64,000 bases of DNA. It comes from SFTJ01 sp905210415 (lineage in GTDB: Bacteria; Bacteroidota; Bacteroidia; Bacteroidales; Muribaculaceae). Positions 17,601 through 25,817 of this stretch are shown here, one piece after another. Where the stretch lies: assembly GCA_902476295.1 (NCBI GenBank), contig CABSDC010000004.1, positions 1 to 64,000 on the forward strand. Direction: 5' to 3'. Positions within the stretch are counted from its first letter, which is position 1; every line of letters begins with the position of its first letter. Position numbers and translations under genes: made by a program. The notes under the pieces are model-generated. The model saw nothing but the letters and a program-made list of their open reading frames with translations, had not been told where the DNA came from and searched no databases.

Positions 17601-17648
17601 TTCCCCCGCCTCGGTTTGGTATTGCTGTATCTTAAACTTAAACTTCAC
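14613..17648 (-). CDS. Type III restriction endonuclease subunit Res
   Basis: The 1011-residue protein is the helicase-nuclease of a type III restriction system, which together with Mod cleaves DNA after long-range translocation or diffusion between unmethylated sites. The SF2 motifs are present: Walker A METGTGKTYVYIKT (about 98-105), a DEAD-box variant IIMDEPQKMEG, NYSATHKT, and motif VI in AKRQEVGRGLRLCV. The C-terminus holds a PD-(D/E)xK nuclease: APDWAIVF followed by HVFFVAETKGSLDG. All parts appear intact. It is the last gene of the operon, about 100 bp after the Fic gene, and paired hairpins occupy that gap. Confidence 0.93.
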   Translation of the reverse strand: MKFKFKIQQYQTEAGENTVNVFAGQPAQQGQKGYRIDLGKRAQTIAFEGEDSGYSNGEIVLTNEQILDNIRDIQVAQLIQPSTSLAKGQGRVSLDIEMETGTGKTYVYIKTMFELNRRYGWCKFIVVVPSIAIREGVAKSFSMLEDHFMEHYGKKARWFVYNSSNLQQLDQFSQDSGISVMIINTQAFAASMKEGARSKESKIIYSKRDEFASRRPIDVIAANRPIIIMDEPQKMEGEATQTALKKFNPLFTLNYSATHKTKHDTIYALDAYDAYKERLVKRIQVQGFEIKNLRGTSHYLYLDGIELSPKHPPVARIELETHNAAGAIRREIKKFDVGDDLRAESGLTEYEGFTVTEINPRGRGYVTFLNGTTISCGEVIGDSNEEAMQRVQIRETIRAHFEKEKELFNRGIKCLSLFFIDEVANYRQYDEEGNEVKGKFQRIFEEEYARLVNKYMTVFDTDYDKYLRRFRPYETHRGYFSIDKKGRSVNSSVKRGSDMSDDISAYDLILKNKERLLSFEEPTRFIFSHSALREGWDNPNVFQICTLRHSNSTTAKRQEVGRGLRLCVDKDGVRQDKQTLGDDIHAINVLTVIANESYADFTSALQRETCEALRDRVTAASQDYFLGRIVKDATGEQHKISLAEASTIIGYLYQNDYVDDDGRLTPTYLAAADKGELAPLPPKLQPISEGVMKLVAGIFNPKVLDDMVEPVETSTPENNLNENFDNERFQEMWNEINNKYVYTVHYDSNELIEKVVAALRANLTVTKLQYVKVTGTQDSDKVTEFGSTKTTTSELTDVSTSNVPYDLVGDIARGARLTRRSVVKILQGIENKILLFKNNPEEFIRNVVKTIREQKATMIVEHISYNRIAGKYDSSIFVPERKLNINKVIEAQKHITPYIAFDSEGEKAFAEALEGATEVQVYAKLPRKLKIPTPVGNYAPDWAIVFNDRTVRHVFFVAETKGSLDGMELRGVEKAKTECAKKLFNRISTSKVRYGVVDKFENLYNLINGID

Positions 17649-17676
17649 GTTATTTCAGTTTTTAGTAAGTTGAAAT

Positions 17677-17751
17677 GTGTACCCGATTTTGCGTTTTCGG
17701 GTACATATTTAGCATAACGTGTACCCGATTTTGCGTTTTCGGGTACATATT
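17677..17751 (-). repeat. Two direct copies of a 33-bp hairpin repeat between fic and res
   Basis: The same 33-bp unit lies at 17677-17709 and 17719-17751. Each forms a stem, GTACCCGA with TCGGGTAC, around a T-rich loop. The second copy touches the fic stop codon, and the first is about 30 bp before the res ATG. They could lower or time res expression relative to mod, act as a binding site for a dimeric regulator, or be intergenic repeat insertions. Confidence 0.7.
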
Positions 17752-18631
17752 AATCGTTTTGTTCATAATAATATGAATAGTCGATACCTTTCATAAACAT
17801 CTCGCGGTCGTTTATCTTGTCAGTCAAAGCATCGGTTATCAGTTCTCTTATTCTTTGAGAATTTACCGGGCTTAGCCGCATTGCTTCCATATAGTCGGTC
17901 TTATCAATTTGGCTCCAGTCAACGCACTTTTTCAGAGAGCGTTTAAGAATTAGATCAAGCCAAATTCGAGTACTTCTGCCATTGCCCTCCATGAATGGGT
18001 GAGCTATGTTCATTTCAACATATTTATCCACTATCTCCTCAAGCGTTGTTTCGGGCATCTTCTCTATTTGTGAAAGTGTCTCACCTAAAAATCTCGAAAC
18101 AGCAAATTGAAATCCTCCCTTTGCGATATTTTTCTGACGTATCTGTCCGGCAAAGTCGTAAAGCCCACCGAACAAAAAAGCATGGATTTGCTGCAATCCT
18201 CGTGCTGTCCCCACTTCTATGGTTTGCAACAGGGTGCTATCCCATAATTGATACGCTTTATCGCGGCTTTTACTGTCTATTTGGTTTTCACCGGTAATTA
18301 ACCAGCGAGCAAAGGCTGATGCGTGTTTGCTTGGAACTGATTCTATCAACCGAAGTAATTCATCTTGAGGTAAACAATCGGTAAGATAACGCTTGCCATC
18401 TGAGGCTACGAGTTTCAGTTGGTTACAAATTGTAACCAACTCATTTCCGGCTTTTGTCAAACGATGCTTCAACACTTTCCAATAATTGCGTGGATTCTTG
18501 CTATCGGTAAGTACGGCTATTACGTCAACCACCGAGAACAACCAGCGATTGCTGTCATAGTCCCATGCCGCACGCACTTCTTGGTCATTAAAGAAGCGTA
18601 TTGATATTTTGTTTTGTTTGTCAGCAGCCAT
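17750..18631 (-). CDS. Bro-N-like/Fic domain protein
   Basis: The 293-residue protein combines an N-terminal domain resembling the phage antirepressor Bro-N fold (FFNDQEVRAAWDYDSNRWLF through about residue 110) with a C-terminal Fic domain. The Fic block is complete: IHAFLFGGLYDFAGQIR followed by HPFMEGNGRSTR (residues 211-222), with the catalytic His and the Glu-Gly-Asn-Gly-Arg phosphate loop. Fic enzymes usually transfer AMP from ATP to a protein Ser, Thr or Tyr. It sits between mod and res, 6 bp after mod, so it is transcribed with the restriction system. It could modify Res/Mod, act as a toxin if restriction fails, or regulate; these are inferences. Confidence 0.85.
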   Translation of the reverse strand: MAADKQNKISIRFFNDQEVRAAWDYDSNRWLFSVVDVIAVLTDSKNPRNYWKVLKHRLTKAGNELVTICNQLKLVASDGKRYLTDCLPQDELLRLIESVPSKHASAFARWLITGENQIDSKSRDKAYQLWDSTLLQTIEVGTARGLQQIHAFLFGGLYDFAGQIRQKNIAKGGFQFAVSRFLGETLSQIEKMPETTLEEIVDKYVEMNIAHPFMEGNGRSTRIWLDLILKRSLKKCVDWSQIDKTDYMEAMRLSPVNSQRIRELITDALTDKINDREMFMKGIDYSYYYEQND

Positions 18632-18637
18632 AAATTT

Positions 18638-20602
18638 TTACAGTATTTTGCAAGTGGTATCGGGGGAGTAGTTGGCAAAGAGTTGGTCGAAGTTATCGAG
18701 CACGTTGTCGTTGGCGGCACTGGCGTCTCGCATCACGAAATACACAGGCTTTTGCTTGGCTATTTCGGTGATAGTGGCTTCGTTAACGTCGCGGTCGAAG
18801 CAAGCCATGAGGTAACCGCCATCAACGCACCACACCTCTTTGCCGGCGATTTCAGTCTTTTCAATCTTAGCCGAGAGTTCGATGCCGAGGTCGAGCATCA
18901 CTTGGAACAGCAAGTCTTCGCCCGTGCGGTCAGGCTTGATGTTGTCGGCAAGAGTGAAAAGATTATTGGCATTGAAGTCATCCGGCGTGTAGTACACATC
19001 TTCCATATTGCTCGAATCGAGTTTCAGCACACGGAAACCGATGTCGAGGTCTTGAGCCATTACCCCGGCTTCTTCTTTCACTTTGCGACCGGCACGGCGT
19101 ATTCGCTCCTTGCCAATTTCGCAAATGTTGTTATAACCTGCTTTGCGAGCCTCACTCTTTTCATCTGTAACTTCCGGGAGTTGTACCATAATGAATTTGC
19201 GATGCCCACCGTCCTCTGCATTGAGTTTCATTACAGCGTGTGCGGTAGTAGCCGAGCCGCTGAAGAAGTCGAGGATAATATCATTCTCTTTTGCAATAGA
19301 ACTTACAAGTCGTTGAGCGACATATACAGGTTTAGGATTATCAAATGGAAGTCCCATAGCTGTGTCAGAACCTCCATAATACAACAAAGAAGAAACTGAC
19401 TCTGTCATATTTTCTTTTAAAAAATACTTTTGACGGGGTTGAGTTGTTTCGTCTTTTCCAAATTCGACTTTACCTAAATATAGAATTTCATCCATCTTTG
19501 AATCTGTAAAACGCCAACCTTTGGATGGTACAGGGCAAGGTTTTCTTGTAATAGGATGTAATAAAGGTCTGTGTGACCGAGTTTCAGGCTTATCAGGAGC
19601 TGCCATTGACACAGGTTGGTATATGCGCCCTTCATCATCAATGAAAGAATATGCTAATTCCCCACCACTTAATTCTGCTTTATGTTTCTTTATCCATTCC
19701 TTATATTCATCACGTACTTTTTCTGTAACTCCACCATATTTCTTAATTAAACCCTCTACTACAGACAGCATTGCTTTTGCATTTTCTTTTTCTTTCAAAA
19801 ACGGAGTTTTAATCGAAAATTCACATATATTTTTGCAAAAAACAAGTATGGATTCATGTTGATAGGCGACGCCAGCAACAATTCCTTTAGGATTTCTTTT
19901 ATCCCAAATAATTGTACCTAAATAATTATGTGCTCCAAATATTTCTTTGCAGATTGATTCTAAGATAGCTACTTCATGCTCATCTATATGAAGGAGAATA
20001 GCCCCATCTTCCGTCAGCAAATCTCTTGCCACTTTCAGACGTGGGTATATCATATTGAGCCAGTCGGTGTGGAAACGACCGTTGCTTTCGGTGTTGCGTT
20101 GCATCGGGTCAACGGTTTGATTGCCTTCATCGTCAAACAAGCCGCTTTGTGCCTCGAAGTCGTCTTTGCCTTGTGTAAAGTCGTCGTTATACACAAAGTC
20201 GTTGCCAGTGTTATATGGTGGGTCGATGTAAATCATTTTCACCTTACCGAGGTAGGTTTCACGCAACACTTTCAGCACATCGAGGTTGTCGCCCTCAATG
20301 TAGAGGTTTTGCGTGTTGTCAAAATCCACACTTTCCTCACGGCACGGGCGGAGCGTTTGCGTGGTGGGTGTGTTGGCGAGGCGTGAAGCGGCACGCTTGT
20401 CGGGCCAGGTAAACTGATAGCGTTCCTCGCCCTCATCGAGCACCTCATTCGACAACTCCGCACGGAGTTTGTCGAAATCTATGGCAAGTTCCGGCTTGCC
20501 CTCTTTATCGAGCCTTTCGGTGACGCACTGCGGAAACAACGCAGCAATCTTCTGCACATTTCCGCCCACCACGTCCCGGCTCATCATCTTTAACTTATCC
20601 AT
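18638..20602 (-). CDS. Type III DNA methyltransferase subunit Mod (beta class, N6-adenine type)
   Basis: The 654-residue protein carries motif IV MIYIDPPYNTGND (DPPY at 127-130) before the AdoMet motif DFFSGSATTAHAV (near residue 445), the order seen in beta-class adenine methyltransferases. The roughly 250 residues between them are the target-recognition domain and look lower in G+C than the flanks, as expected for a region that exchanges between systems. Mod methylates one strand of an asymmetric site and gives specificity to Res. The N-terminal 90 residues (VQKIAALFPQCVTE) are typical of type III Mod. The recognition sequence cannot be read from the protein alone. Confidence 0.94.
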   Translation of the reverse strand: MDKLKMMSRDVVGGNVQKIAALFPQCVTERLDKEGKPELAIDFDKLRAELSNEVLDEGEERYQFTWPDKRAASRLANTPTTQTLRPCREESVDFDNTQNLYIEGDNLDVLKVLRETYLGKVKMIYIDPPYNTGNDFVYNDDFTQGKDDFEAQSGLFDDEGNQTVDPMQRNTESNGRFHTDWLNMIYPRLKVARDLLTEDGAILLHIDEHEVAILESICKEIFGAHNYLGTIIWDKRNPKGIVAGVAYQHESILVFCKNICEFSIKTPFLKEKENAKAMLSVVEGLIKKYGGVTEKVRDEYKEWIKKHKAELSGGELAYSFIDDEGRIYQPVSMAAPDKPETRSHRPLLHPITRKPCPVPSKGWRFTDSKMDEILYLGKVEFGKDETTQPRQKYFLKENMTESVSSLLYYGGSDTAMGLPFDNPKPVYVAQRLVSSIAKENDIILDFFSGSATTAHAVMKLNAEDGGHRKFIMVQLPEVTDEKSEARKAGYNNICEIGKERIRRAGRKVKEEAGVMAQDLDIGFRVLKLDSSNMEDVYYTPDDFNANNLFTLADNIKPDRTGEDLLFQVMLDLGIELSAKIEKTEIAGKEVWCVDGGYLMACFDRDVNEATITEIAKQKPVYFVMRDASAANDNVLDNFDQLFANYSPDTTCKIL

Positions 20603-20671
20603 ATATAGCTAATGTTTAATTCGTATGAAAACAGTCTTTATTCCACTTATCGATATTTGTATCGACATAAT

Positions 20672-21289
20672 TCATAATATTTTCAAATGCAATCGTTGAT
20701 TGCGTATTATATGTTCGTGATAATTCCGTTGCCAAATTCCCTGTAGGGGCGCAATATTTTGCGCCCGCCCGGTTGAATGAGGACCGGCAATATTTTGCGC
20801 CCGCCCGGTTGAATGAGGACCGGCAATATTTTGCAATTGCAATTGACGTTTGACTTCAATGGAACAAGCGGCTTTAAATGAGCGAATAATCACAGCAAGC
20901 CTCGAATTAAAATGATTATCATCTCGCAGCTCACCATGACGCGGCGGACGCAAACAACCGATATTTTTTTTTGAAGTTTGAATTGCTTGTGTGGGCATTG
21001 TATGTGCGGGCGCAAAGTATTGCGCCCCTACCGGCTTTTGTGCCCCCACATATAACACTATATGGATGTGATTGGGCATCACCACGTAATTCAACAACTC
21101 AACATCCTTATGATGATTTGGAATTGACAATAAACACTCGTTTATGATATTTCCGATTGTCGATAATTCAAGCTCTCCATTATAAATATTGCCGAAAATA
21201 TGTCGTTTATCATTGGCACAAATTGTAACGAAATAAATTCCGCTATTATAATTATGCCATTCAGCCCGAAATGTATGTCTATCACTCAT
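20672..21289 (-). CDS. REP-associated tyrosine transposase (RAYT, Y1 family)
   Basis: The 205-residue protein has the Y1 transposase fold: N-terminal YFVTICANDKRHIFG, the metal-binding HxH in VVMPNHIHIVL (H74, H76), and the nucleophile Tyr190 in WQRNYHEHIIRN. RAYTs act on short palindromic REP sequences. Unusually, REP-like palindromes lie inside its own reading frame (20747-20766 and 21008-21027), and a 36-bp unit is repeated in tandem at 20752-20823, giving the 12-residue repeat NIAGPHSTGRAQ. Its ATG overlaps the DUF4391 stop by 4 bp (ATGA), so it is translationally coupled into the defence operon. The catalytic residues look intact despite the insertions. Confidence 0.88.
   Translation of the reverse strand: MSDRHTFRAEWHNYNSGIYFVTICANDKRHIFGNIYNGELELSTIGNIINECLLSIPNHHKDVELLNYVVMPNHIHIVLYVGAQKPVGAQYFAPAHTMPTQAIQTSKKNIGCLRPPRHGELRDDNHFNSRLAVIIRSFKAACSIEVKRQLQLQNIAGPHSTGRAQNIAGPHSTGRAQNIAPLQGIWQRNYHEHIIRNQRLHLKIL
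20747..20834 (-). repeat. REP palindrome plus 36-bp tandem repeat inside the RAYT gene
   Basis: GGGCGCAA TATT TTGCGCCC (20747-20766) is a perfect 8-bp stem. A 36-bp unit starting at 20752 is repeated exactly at 20788 and begins a third time at 20824. Units of 36 bp keep the frame open. Confidence 0.85.
21008..21027 (-). repeat. Second REP palindrome inside the RAYT gene
   Basis: GGGCGCAA AGTA TTGCGCCC forms a perfect 8-bp stem with the same arms as the palindrome at 20747-20766, differing only in the loop. It encodes part of the segment VGAQKPVGAQYFAPA. Confidence 0.8.
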
Positions 21290-21888
21290 ATTTCACCTCC
21301 TTTCAATCGCTTAATTTCATTATAGAGTTCACGCTTGCGGCGAGGTTGCTTGGTAGCGTTCATTTGACGCTCCAAGTTAGCTATTTGTTGTTGGAGTTTC
21401 TGCTTTTCCTCGTCGATTTTGATTTGTTCGGTGAGCGAGTTTTCTTGCTCCACCACAAAATTTCCAATCGAGGAAATAAGATAACTCCACACCATGTCAA
21501 AATTCAGTCCGATTAATGGCAAAGAAGCATCATTGACTTGTAGCCATTCGGATATAAAGAATTTTGTATGGTAAGCCGCAAACCTAACCTTGTCGGCATA
21601 TCGCAAAGCGAAGATAATTCGCTGCGGAATTGCCTTTGCAATAAGGACTATAGCCTTGCTGTCGAAGTCGGAACGCTTCAACTCAACATCAACCACGAAG
21701 ATACCTTTAACTTCCGTTCCCTCTGCCACGGCAGGAAGTGTGGTTGAAATAATGGCATTGACAAAATCAAGTCTTGCAACGCTTGTATCGATTAACAAGC
21801 GTTGAGCGGCTGAAAACTGATATTTCTGATAAATATTAGCTTTCGGCAGTGGCTTCTTGACTTCAGTTGATTTTGGCAGTCCGTACAT
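21286..21888 (-). CDS. DUF4391 domain protein
   Basis: The 200-residue protein matches DUF4391: it starts MYGLPKSTEVKKPLPKANIY, has RLDFVNAIISTTLPAVAEGT and the hydrophobic core IKGIFVVDVELK-like strand, and ends in a charged coiled coil (about residues 155-200, EEKQKLQQQIANLERQMN). DUF4391 proteins usually sit directly after SNF2-type helicases in restriction-like clusters and have no assigned activity; the coiled coil suggests a helicase partner. The gene starts 3 bp after the helicase stop and overlaps the RAYT start by 4 bp, so the three are tightly coupled. Confidence 0.8.
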   Translation of the reverse strand: MYGLPKSTEVKKPLPKANIYQKYQFSAAQRLLIDTSVARLDFVNAIISTTLPAVAEGTEVKGIFVVDVELKRSDFDSKAIVLIAKAIPQRIIFALRYADKVRFAAYHTKFFISEWLQVNDASLPLIGLNFDMVWSYLISSIGNFVVEQENSLTEQIKIDEEKQKLQQQIANLERQMNATKQPRRKRELYNEIKRLKGGEI

Positions 21889-21891
21889 AAT

Positions 21892-24800
21892 TTATCTCAC
21901 CACTAAAAAGCAAATAAGTTCAAAATCATCAAGGCCCCGGATTTCGTTTCCGAAAAGCGTGCCCGTGTCGCCGTCGAGGAAAGAGAACAAGTCGGTTTGT
22001 TCCTTTACCTTGACGATAGAGGAGATCGCGTCGCCGAGCAACTTGGAGTAAGTGCCCATGTGTGAACCATCGCGAGTTTCGCCATTGAACTTACGGCAAA
22101 GTTCCATAATCGGCTCAGCCTTGCCACGGCAAAGATGCCGCAAATGGTCGAGCAGGTCTTTAGGTTCGAGGTGGTTGATAAACACTTGCGAATCCTTTGT
22201 GATATATACCAAATAGAATGGGTGCAAGCGGTTCTTGCGGTCGATGTTCACACTGTTGTTGCGATTCTTCAGCACATAGATTACGCCTTGTGGGTTATCG
22301 TCAGAAGCCGGAACAACAGCATGCAGCCCCATTGGGGTATGCTCGATGTCGTTGTGCTTCTTCATATATTCGAGCAAGTCGAGGCGGAACTCGTTCAAGC
22401 CCAAATCCATAATCGAAACGCCGGTGTTCATCTCCTCGATATCAACCACTTCTTCTTGCAGACGAAGAAGTTGGTCGCGACGATATTTCAAGTCGCCCTT
22501 TTCTTCGGCAGAAATCGGGTTGTCATCGCCTGTGGCAGTGAGCACCGATACTTTCATTCGAGCTTCCACGCGAGCCTTTAGGTCGATATAAGCATCGAGG
22601 TCCATATCGGGCCAGTAGTTTACAAGTTGAATGACTTCGTTTTTCGAGCCGATGCGGTCGATACGTCCGAAACGTTGAATGATACGCACCGGATTCCAGT
22701 GTATATCGTAGTTAATGAGATAGTCGCAGTCCTGAAGGTTTTGACCTTCGGAGATGCAATCGGTGGCAACGAGCACATCAATCTCATTTTTGAGATTGGG
22801 ATAAAGTGCGTCACGTTCTTTCGACACCGGGGAGAAAAGAGTAAGCACTTTGTTGAAGTCAAGTTTTTCACGCAATTTCAATGTGCTTCGAGCCTCGATG
22901 TCGCCCGAAACGAGTGCAGTGTTGATGCCGTGCTTGTCGAGAATTACCTGCGAAATATTGTCGTAGATATATTGAGCCGTGTCGGAGAACGCAGTGAAGA
23001 TAATGATTTTGCGGTTGTTGCCATTGATTGGGTGAGCGAATTTGTCGCGAATGTCCTGCAACAACTGCTGTAATTTACTGTCGTGCTTCGGCGTGATGTC
23101 GGCAAGCATAACGAGCAGCAAATTGAGATTATAGAGGTCTTTACTGAGATAATCTCGCCATTGCACATAGTCCATATCTTTGAGGTCGATTTTCGACTTC
23201 TTGCCGCCGATAAGCACAGCATCCTCGCGGTCATCGAAATCAAAACCGAAGTTATCACTTTCCTCTGCGGCTATTGAATAGTCATCAACCGACGTATCGC
23301 CACCATTGAAATTGTCAATGGTATTGACCGTTTCAGCGATGAATTTCTTAATCCTTTCGAGCGTGAGGCGGAAAGAGTTCACCGAACTCTCCAAGCGTTT
23401 GAGAAGATTGATGCTCATAAGGCGGCGCAAACCACGTTCTCGTCCGAGGCGTGAAAGGTTGGCATATTCATCGTCCTCGCTCTTGTTGTATTTTGCGGCT
23501 TTGCTCGCAAGAATAAAGTCCGATGGCGTGTAGATAGCGAGGTTAAGCTCGCTCAAAACACTATAGATTTCGTTAAACGTAACGGTTTTGCGGTCGGCAA
23601 GATCCGTGAGTTTAGGAGTGCGAGAGATTGGCTTCAATCGCTTCGGGAATTTGCCGATATCGGTTGTGTCGTAATATTGTTCGATATGCTTACGCGAGCG
23701 AGCAATCGTAACGGAGTCGAGCACTTCAAAGAAATCAAAACTGAGGCTGTCGAGCAGTGCTTTTGTGGTTCGCTCCTCGGCAGGAAGTTTGCTCCAGCGG
23801 TTAAAGGCAGCCTGTGCCTGGCGGAAAATATCGTCAATGGAGTTCTCGGTTTTGAGAAGTCCGTTGATGTTCGAGGCATCGCCCTCGTAGGCGAGAGCAA
23901 GTTGATTCTTCAAGTCATTAAAGCGGTTGTTGACCGGCGTTGCCGACAACATCAATACCTTTGTCTTGACTCCGGCTCTAATCACTTTGTTCATCAGTTG
24001 GAGATAACGGTTCTCGCGAGGGTTCTCATCGTTCTCATCGGTAGTTACTTTGCCACCATTGCGGAAGTTGTGGCTTTCATCTATAACCACGAGGTCGTAG
24101 TTGCCCCAGTTGATGCGTTCAAGGTCTGTTCCGTTGGAATAGCCGTATGAACGCGAAAGGTCGGTGTGATAAAGCACATCATAACGAAGGCGGTCGTTTA
24201 CCAATGGGTTGTTTACATAGTTGCCACGGTAGGTAATCCAGTTGTCAAACAATTTCTTCGGGCATAGTACGAGAACCGATTTGTTGCGGTTTTCGTAATA
24301 CTTAATGACCGAAAGTGCTGTGAACGTTTTGCCAAGACCTACGCTGTCGGCAAGAATGCAGCCGTTAAACTTCTCCAACTTATTGATGATGGCGAGAGCT
24401 GCATCACGTTGGAAGTTATAGAGTTTATTCCAGATAACGCTCGACTTGAAGCCGGTTGCCTCATTTGGCAGTACGTCTTCCGAAATATCTTCGAGAAATT
24501 CGCTGAAGATATTGTAGAGCGTTACGAAATAGATAAACTCAGGTGCATTCTCTTTGTAGGCGTTGGTGATGTTGTCGATAACAATTTCTGTAACATCGGT
24601 AAAGCGTTCACCGTCGTACCACATTTGGTTGAATGTGGCGAGAAATTGGTCGGCATTTGGCGATGGAAGCCGCATAATTTGCGGAGCAATATTATTGCCT
24701 TTCTCGCAACCGAGTTCTGGAGTTGTAAACTCGTTGAACGGCATATAAGTGAAAAGGTCCTCGTCGTTTTCCACCGTCAAATTACCATTGACAAAGCCAT

Positions 24801-25167
24801 TGGTAATATTTGATTTGAAGCAAGCCTTTCGGCGAATCCATTCAGCACATTCTCGTGCAATCGCTTTTTGAGATAATTCGTTACGCAGACGAATCTCAAA
24901 TTCCGAGCCGAAAAGATTGCGTTCACGATTGAGTTTCGGGATAAAAAACTCACGTTTCTGCTTTGATGTATTTGATTTACTGAACGTTGGAGCAGTGAAA
25001 ATGAACCGCAGTTCAGCAATGTTTTCGAGTTCTTCTTTGAGTGCTTGATAAGCATAAATGGAGAACGACGCAGCGGCAATAGAAAGTCGAGAGCCGCTTT
25101 GCAAGTCGGCTTTCAGACCATCAACGACTTTCTCTGTCGTATTGTTATATAATTTGGGTGTCTCCAT
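21892..25167 (-). CDS. SNF2/SF2-type helicase with PLD-like N-terminal region
   Basis: The 1091-residue protein is the first gene of the defence operon. The N-terminal 200 residues (LSIAAASFSIYAYQALKEEL) resemble the PLD-like domain found in front of such helicases, but no HxK catalytic motif is visible, so this part probably binds DNA. The motor follows: Walker A ADSVGLGKTFTALSVI (about 275), DEAH-like VVIDESHNFRNGG (about 360), LSATPVNNRFNDL, and the C-terminal lobe with CISEGQNLQDCDYLINYD and IQRFGRIDRIGSKNE. It is a double-stranded DNA translocase or remodeller, not a classical unwinding helicase, by family. Its role alongside type III Res/Mod is unknown; it may sense or clear invading DNA. 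Confidence 0.88.
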   Translation of the reverse strand: METPKLYNNTTEKVVDGLKADLQSGSRLSIAAASFSIYAYQALKEELENIAELRFIFTAPTFSKSNTSKQKREFFIPKLNRERNLFGSEFEIRLRNELSQKAIARECAEWIRRKACFKSNITNGFVNGNLTVENDEDLFTYMPFNEFTTPELGCEKGNNIAPQIMRLPSPNADQFLATFNQMWYDGERFTDVTEIVIDNITNAYKENAPEFIYFVTLYNIFSEFLEDISEDVLPNEATGFKSSVIWNKLYNFQRDAALAIINKLEKFNGCILADSVGLGKTFTALSVIKYYENRNKSVLVLCPKKLFDNWITYRGNYVNNPLVNDRLRYDVLYHTDLSRSYGYSNGTDLERINWGNYDLVVIDESHNFRNGGKVTTDENDENPRENRYLQLMNKVIRAGVKTKVLMLSATPVNNRFNDLKNQLALAYEGDASNINGLLKTENSIDDIFRQAQAAFNRWSKLPAEERTTKALLDSLSFDFFEVLDSVTIARSRKHIEQYYDTTDIGKFPKRLKPISRTPKLTDLADRKTVTFNEIYSVLSELNLAIYTPSDFILASKAAKYNKSEDDEYANLSRLGRERGLRRLMSINLLKRLESSVNSFRLTLERIKKFIAETVNTIDNFNGGDTSVDDYSIAAEESDNFGFDFDDREDAVLIGGKKSKIDLKDMDYVQWRDYLSKDLYNLNLLLVMLADITPKHDSKLQQLLQDIRDKFAHPINGNNRKIIIFTAFSDTAQYIYDNISQVILDKHGINTALVSGDIEARSTLKLREKLDFNKVLTLFSPVSKERDALYPNLKNEIDVLVATDCISEGQNLQDCDYLINYDIHWNPVRIIQRFGRIDRIGSKNEVIQLVNYWPDMDLDAYIDLKARVEARMKVSVLTATGDDNPISAEEKGDLKYRRDQLLRLQEEVVDIEEMNTGVSIMDLGLNEFRLDLLEYMKKHNDIEHTPMGLHAVVPASDDNPQGVIYVLKNRNNSVNIDRKNRLHPFYLVYITKDSQVFINHLEPKDLLDHLRHLCRGKAEPIMELCRKFNGETRDGSHMGTYSKLLGDAISSIVKVKEQTDLFSFLDGDTGTLFGNEIRGLDDFELICFLVVR

Positions 25168-25817
25168 TATATAAGAAAGTTTGATATGTTATGCCGATTA
25201 AGGCGGTGTTTTAAATACAAAGTTACGAAATATTTTTTAACTAAGATGCCGAAAACTATATGTTTAAGGGCATACACCACGGCTCTTTCATTTAAGATTT
25301 CGTTGCTCACTTAAAAATGTTGTTATTTTATAGCGAGTTTTCCTTGGATGGTGAGGGCGCTTTTTGCCCGCACGGTTCATAATTCATTGGGCGATTCGAC
25401 GATTGGCGGATATGTTTCCGATGATACGGATTTCTTTGATTTTCAGCGAAATAAGTGCTTAAATAAATAGGTCGAATGGCAGATTTTTTGTAACTTTATA
25501 GTTGACAATCAAAAAGTTATGAATAAAATCAAGCCACTCGACCAAGACATTTTGATTGTAGCAACATACGATATATTCTTTAATATTTCCTTTATTATCA
25601 AGCATAAACAATACTTTTAGCCGCCTTTTCATGGTTGCTGTATTGTGCGTTTCGTGGCGCCTGTTGTGGGTGCCCTAAACCGGTTTGCATCCGCAAGTTA
25701 CTAATATTATTCGATTTAGCAAATAGTTTGCGGGTGTTTTTCTGTGATTCGGGGGTGGAGTCGCATTGTTGTTGGTTAGAAGTTCACACAGATGGCGCTG
25801 ACCACGCGGATGGGGTG
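25168..25817. other. 650-bp gap upstream of the defence operon
   Basis: The operon promoter is likely here: a minus-strand -7 element TAACTTTG lies at 25225-25218, about 55 bp before the helicase ATG, with only a weak -33. The rest is AT-rich with no recognised gene apart from the doubtful 33-codon frame at 25519-25620. Confidence 0.4.
25519..25620 (+). CDS. Possible 33-residue peptide, unrecognised
   Basis: A short frame starts MNKIKPLDQDILIVATYD and ends TAG, preceded by TAACTTTATAG, which could be a -7 element. The C-terminal half is hydrophobic and aromatic (IFFNISFIIKHKQYF). It could be a small membrane peptide, the stump of a lost gene, or chance. I do not recognise it. Confidence 0.18.
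   Translation: MNKIKPLDQDILIVATYDIFFNISFIIKHKQYF

Noticed and set aside
14613..25167. Calling the cluster DISARM or BREX
   Set aside because: No DUF1998 protein, PglX-type methylase, PglZ or BrxC-type ATPase is present.
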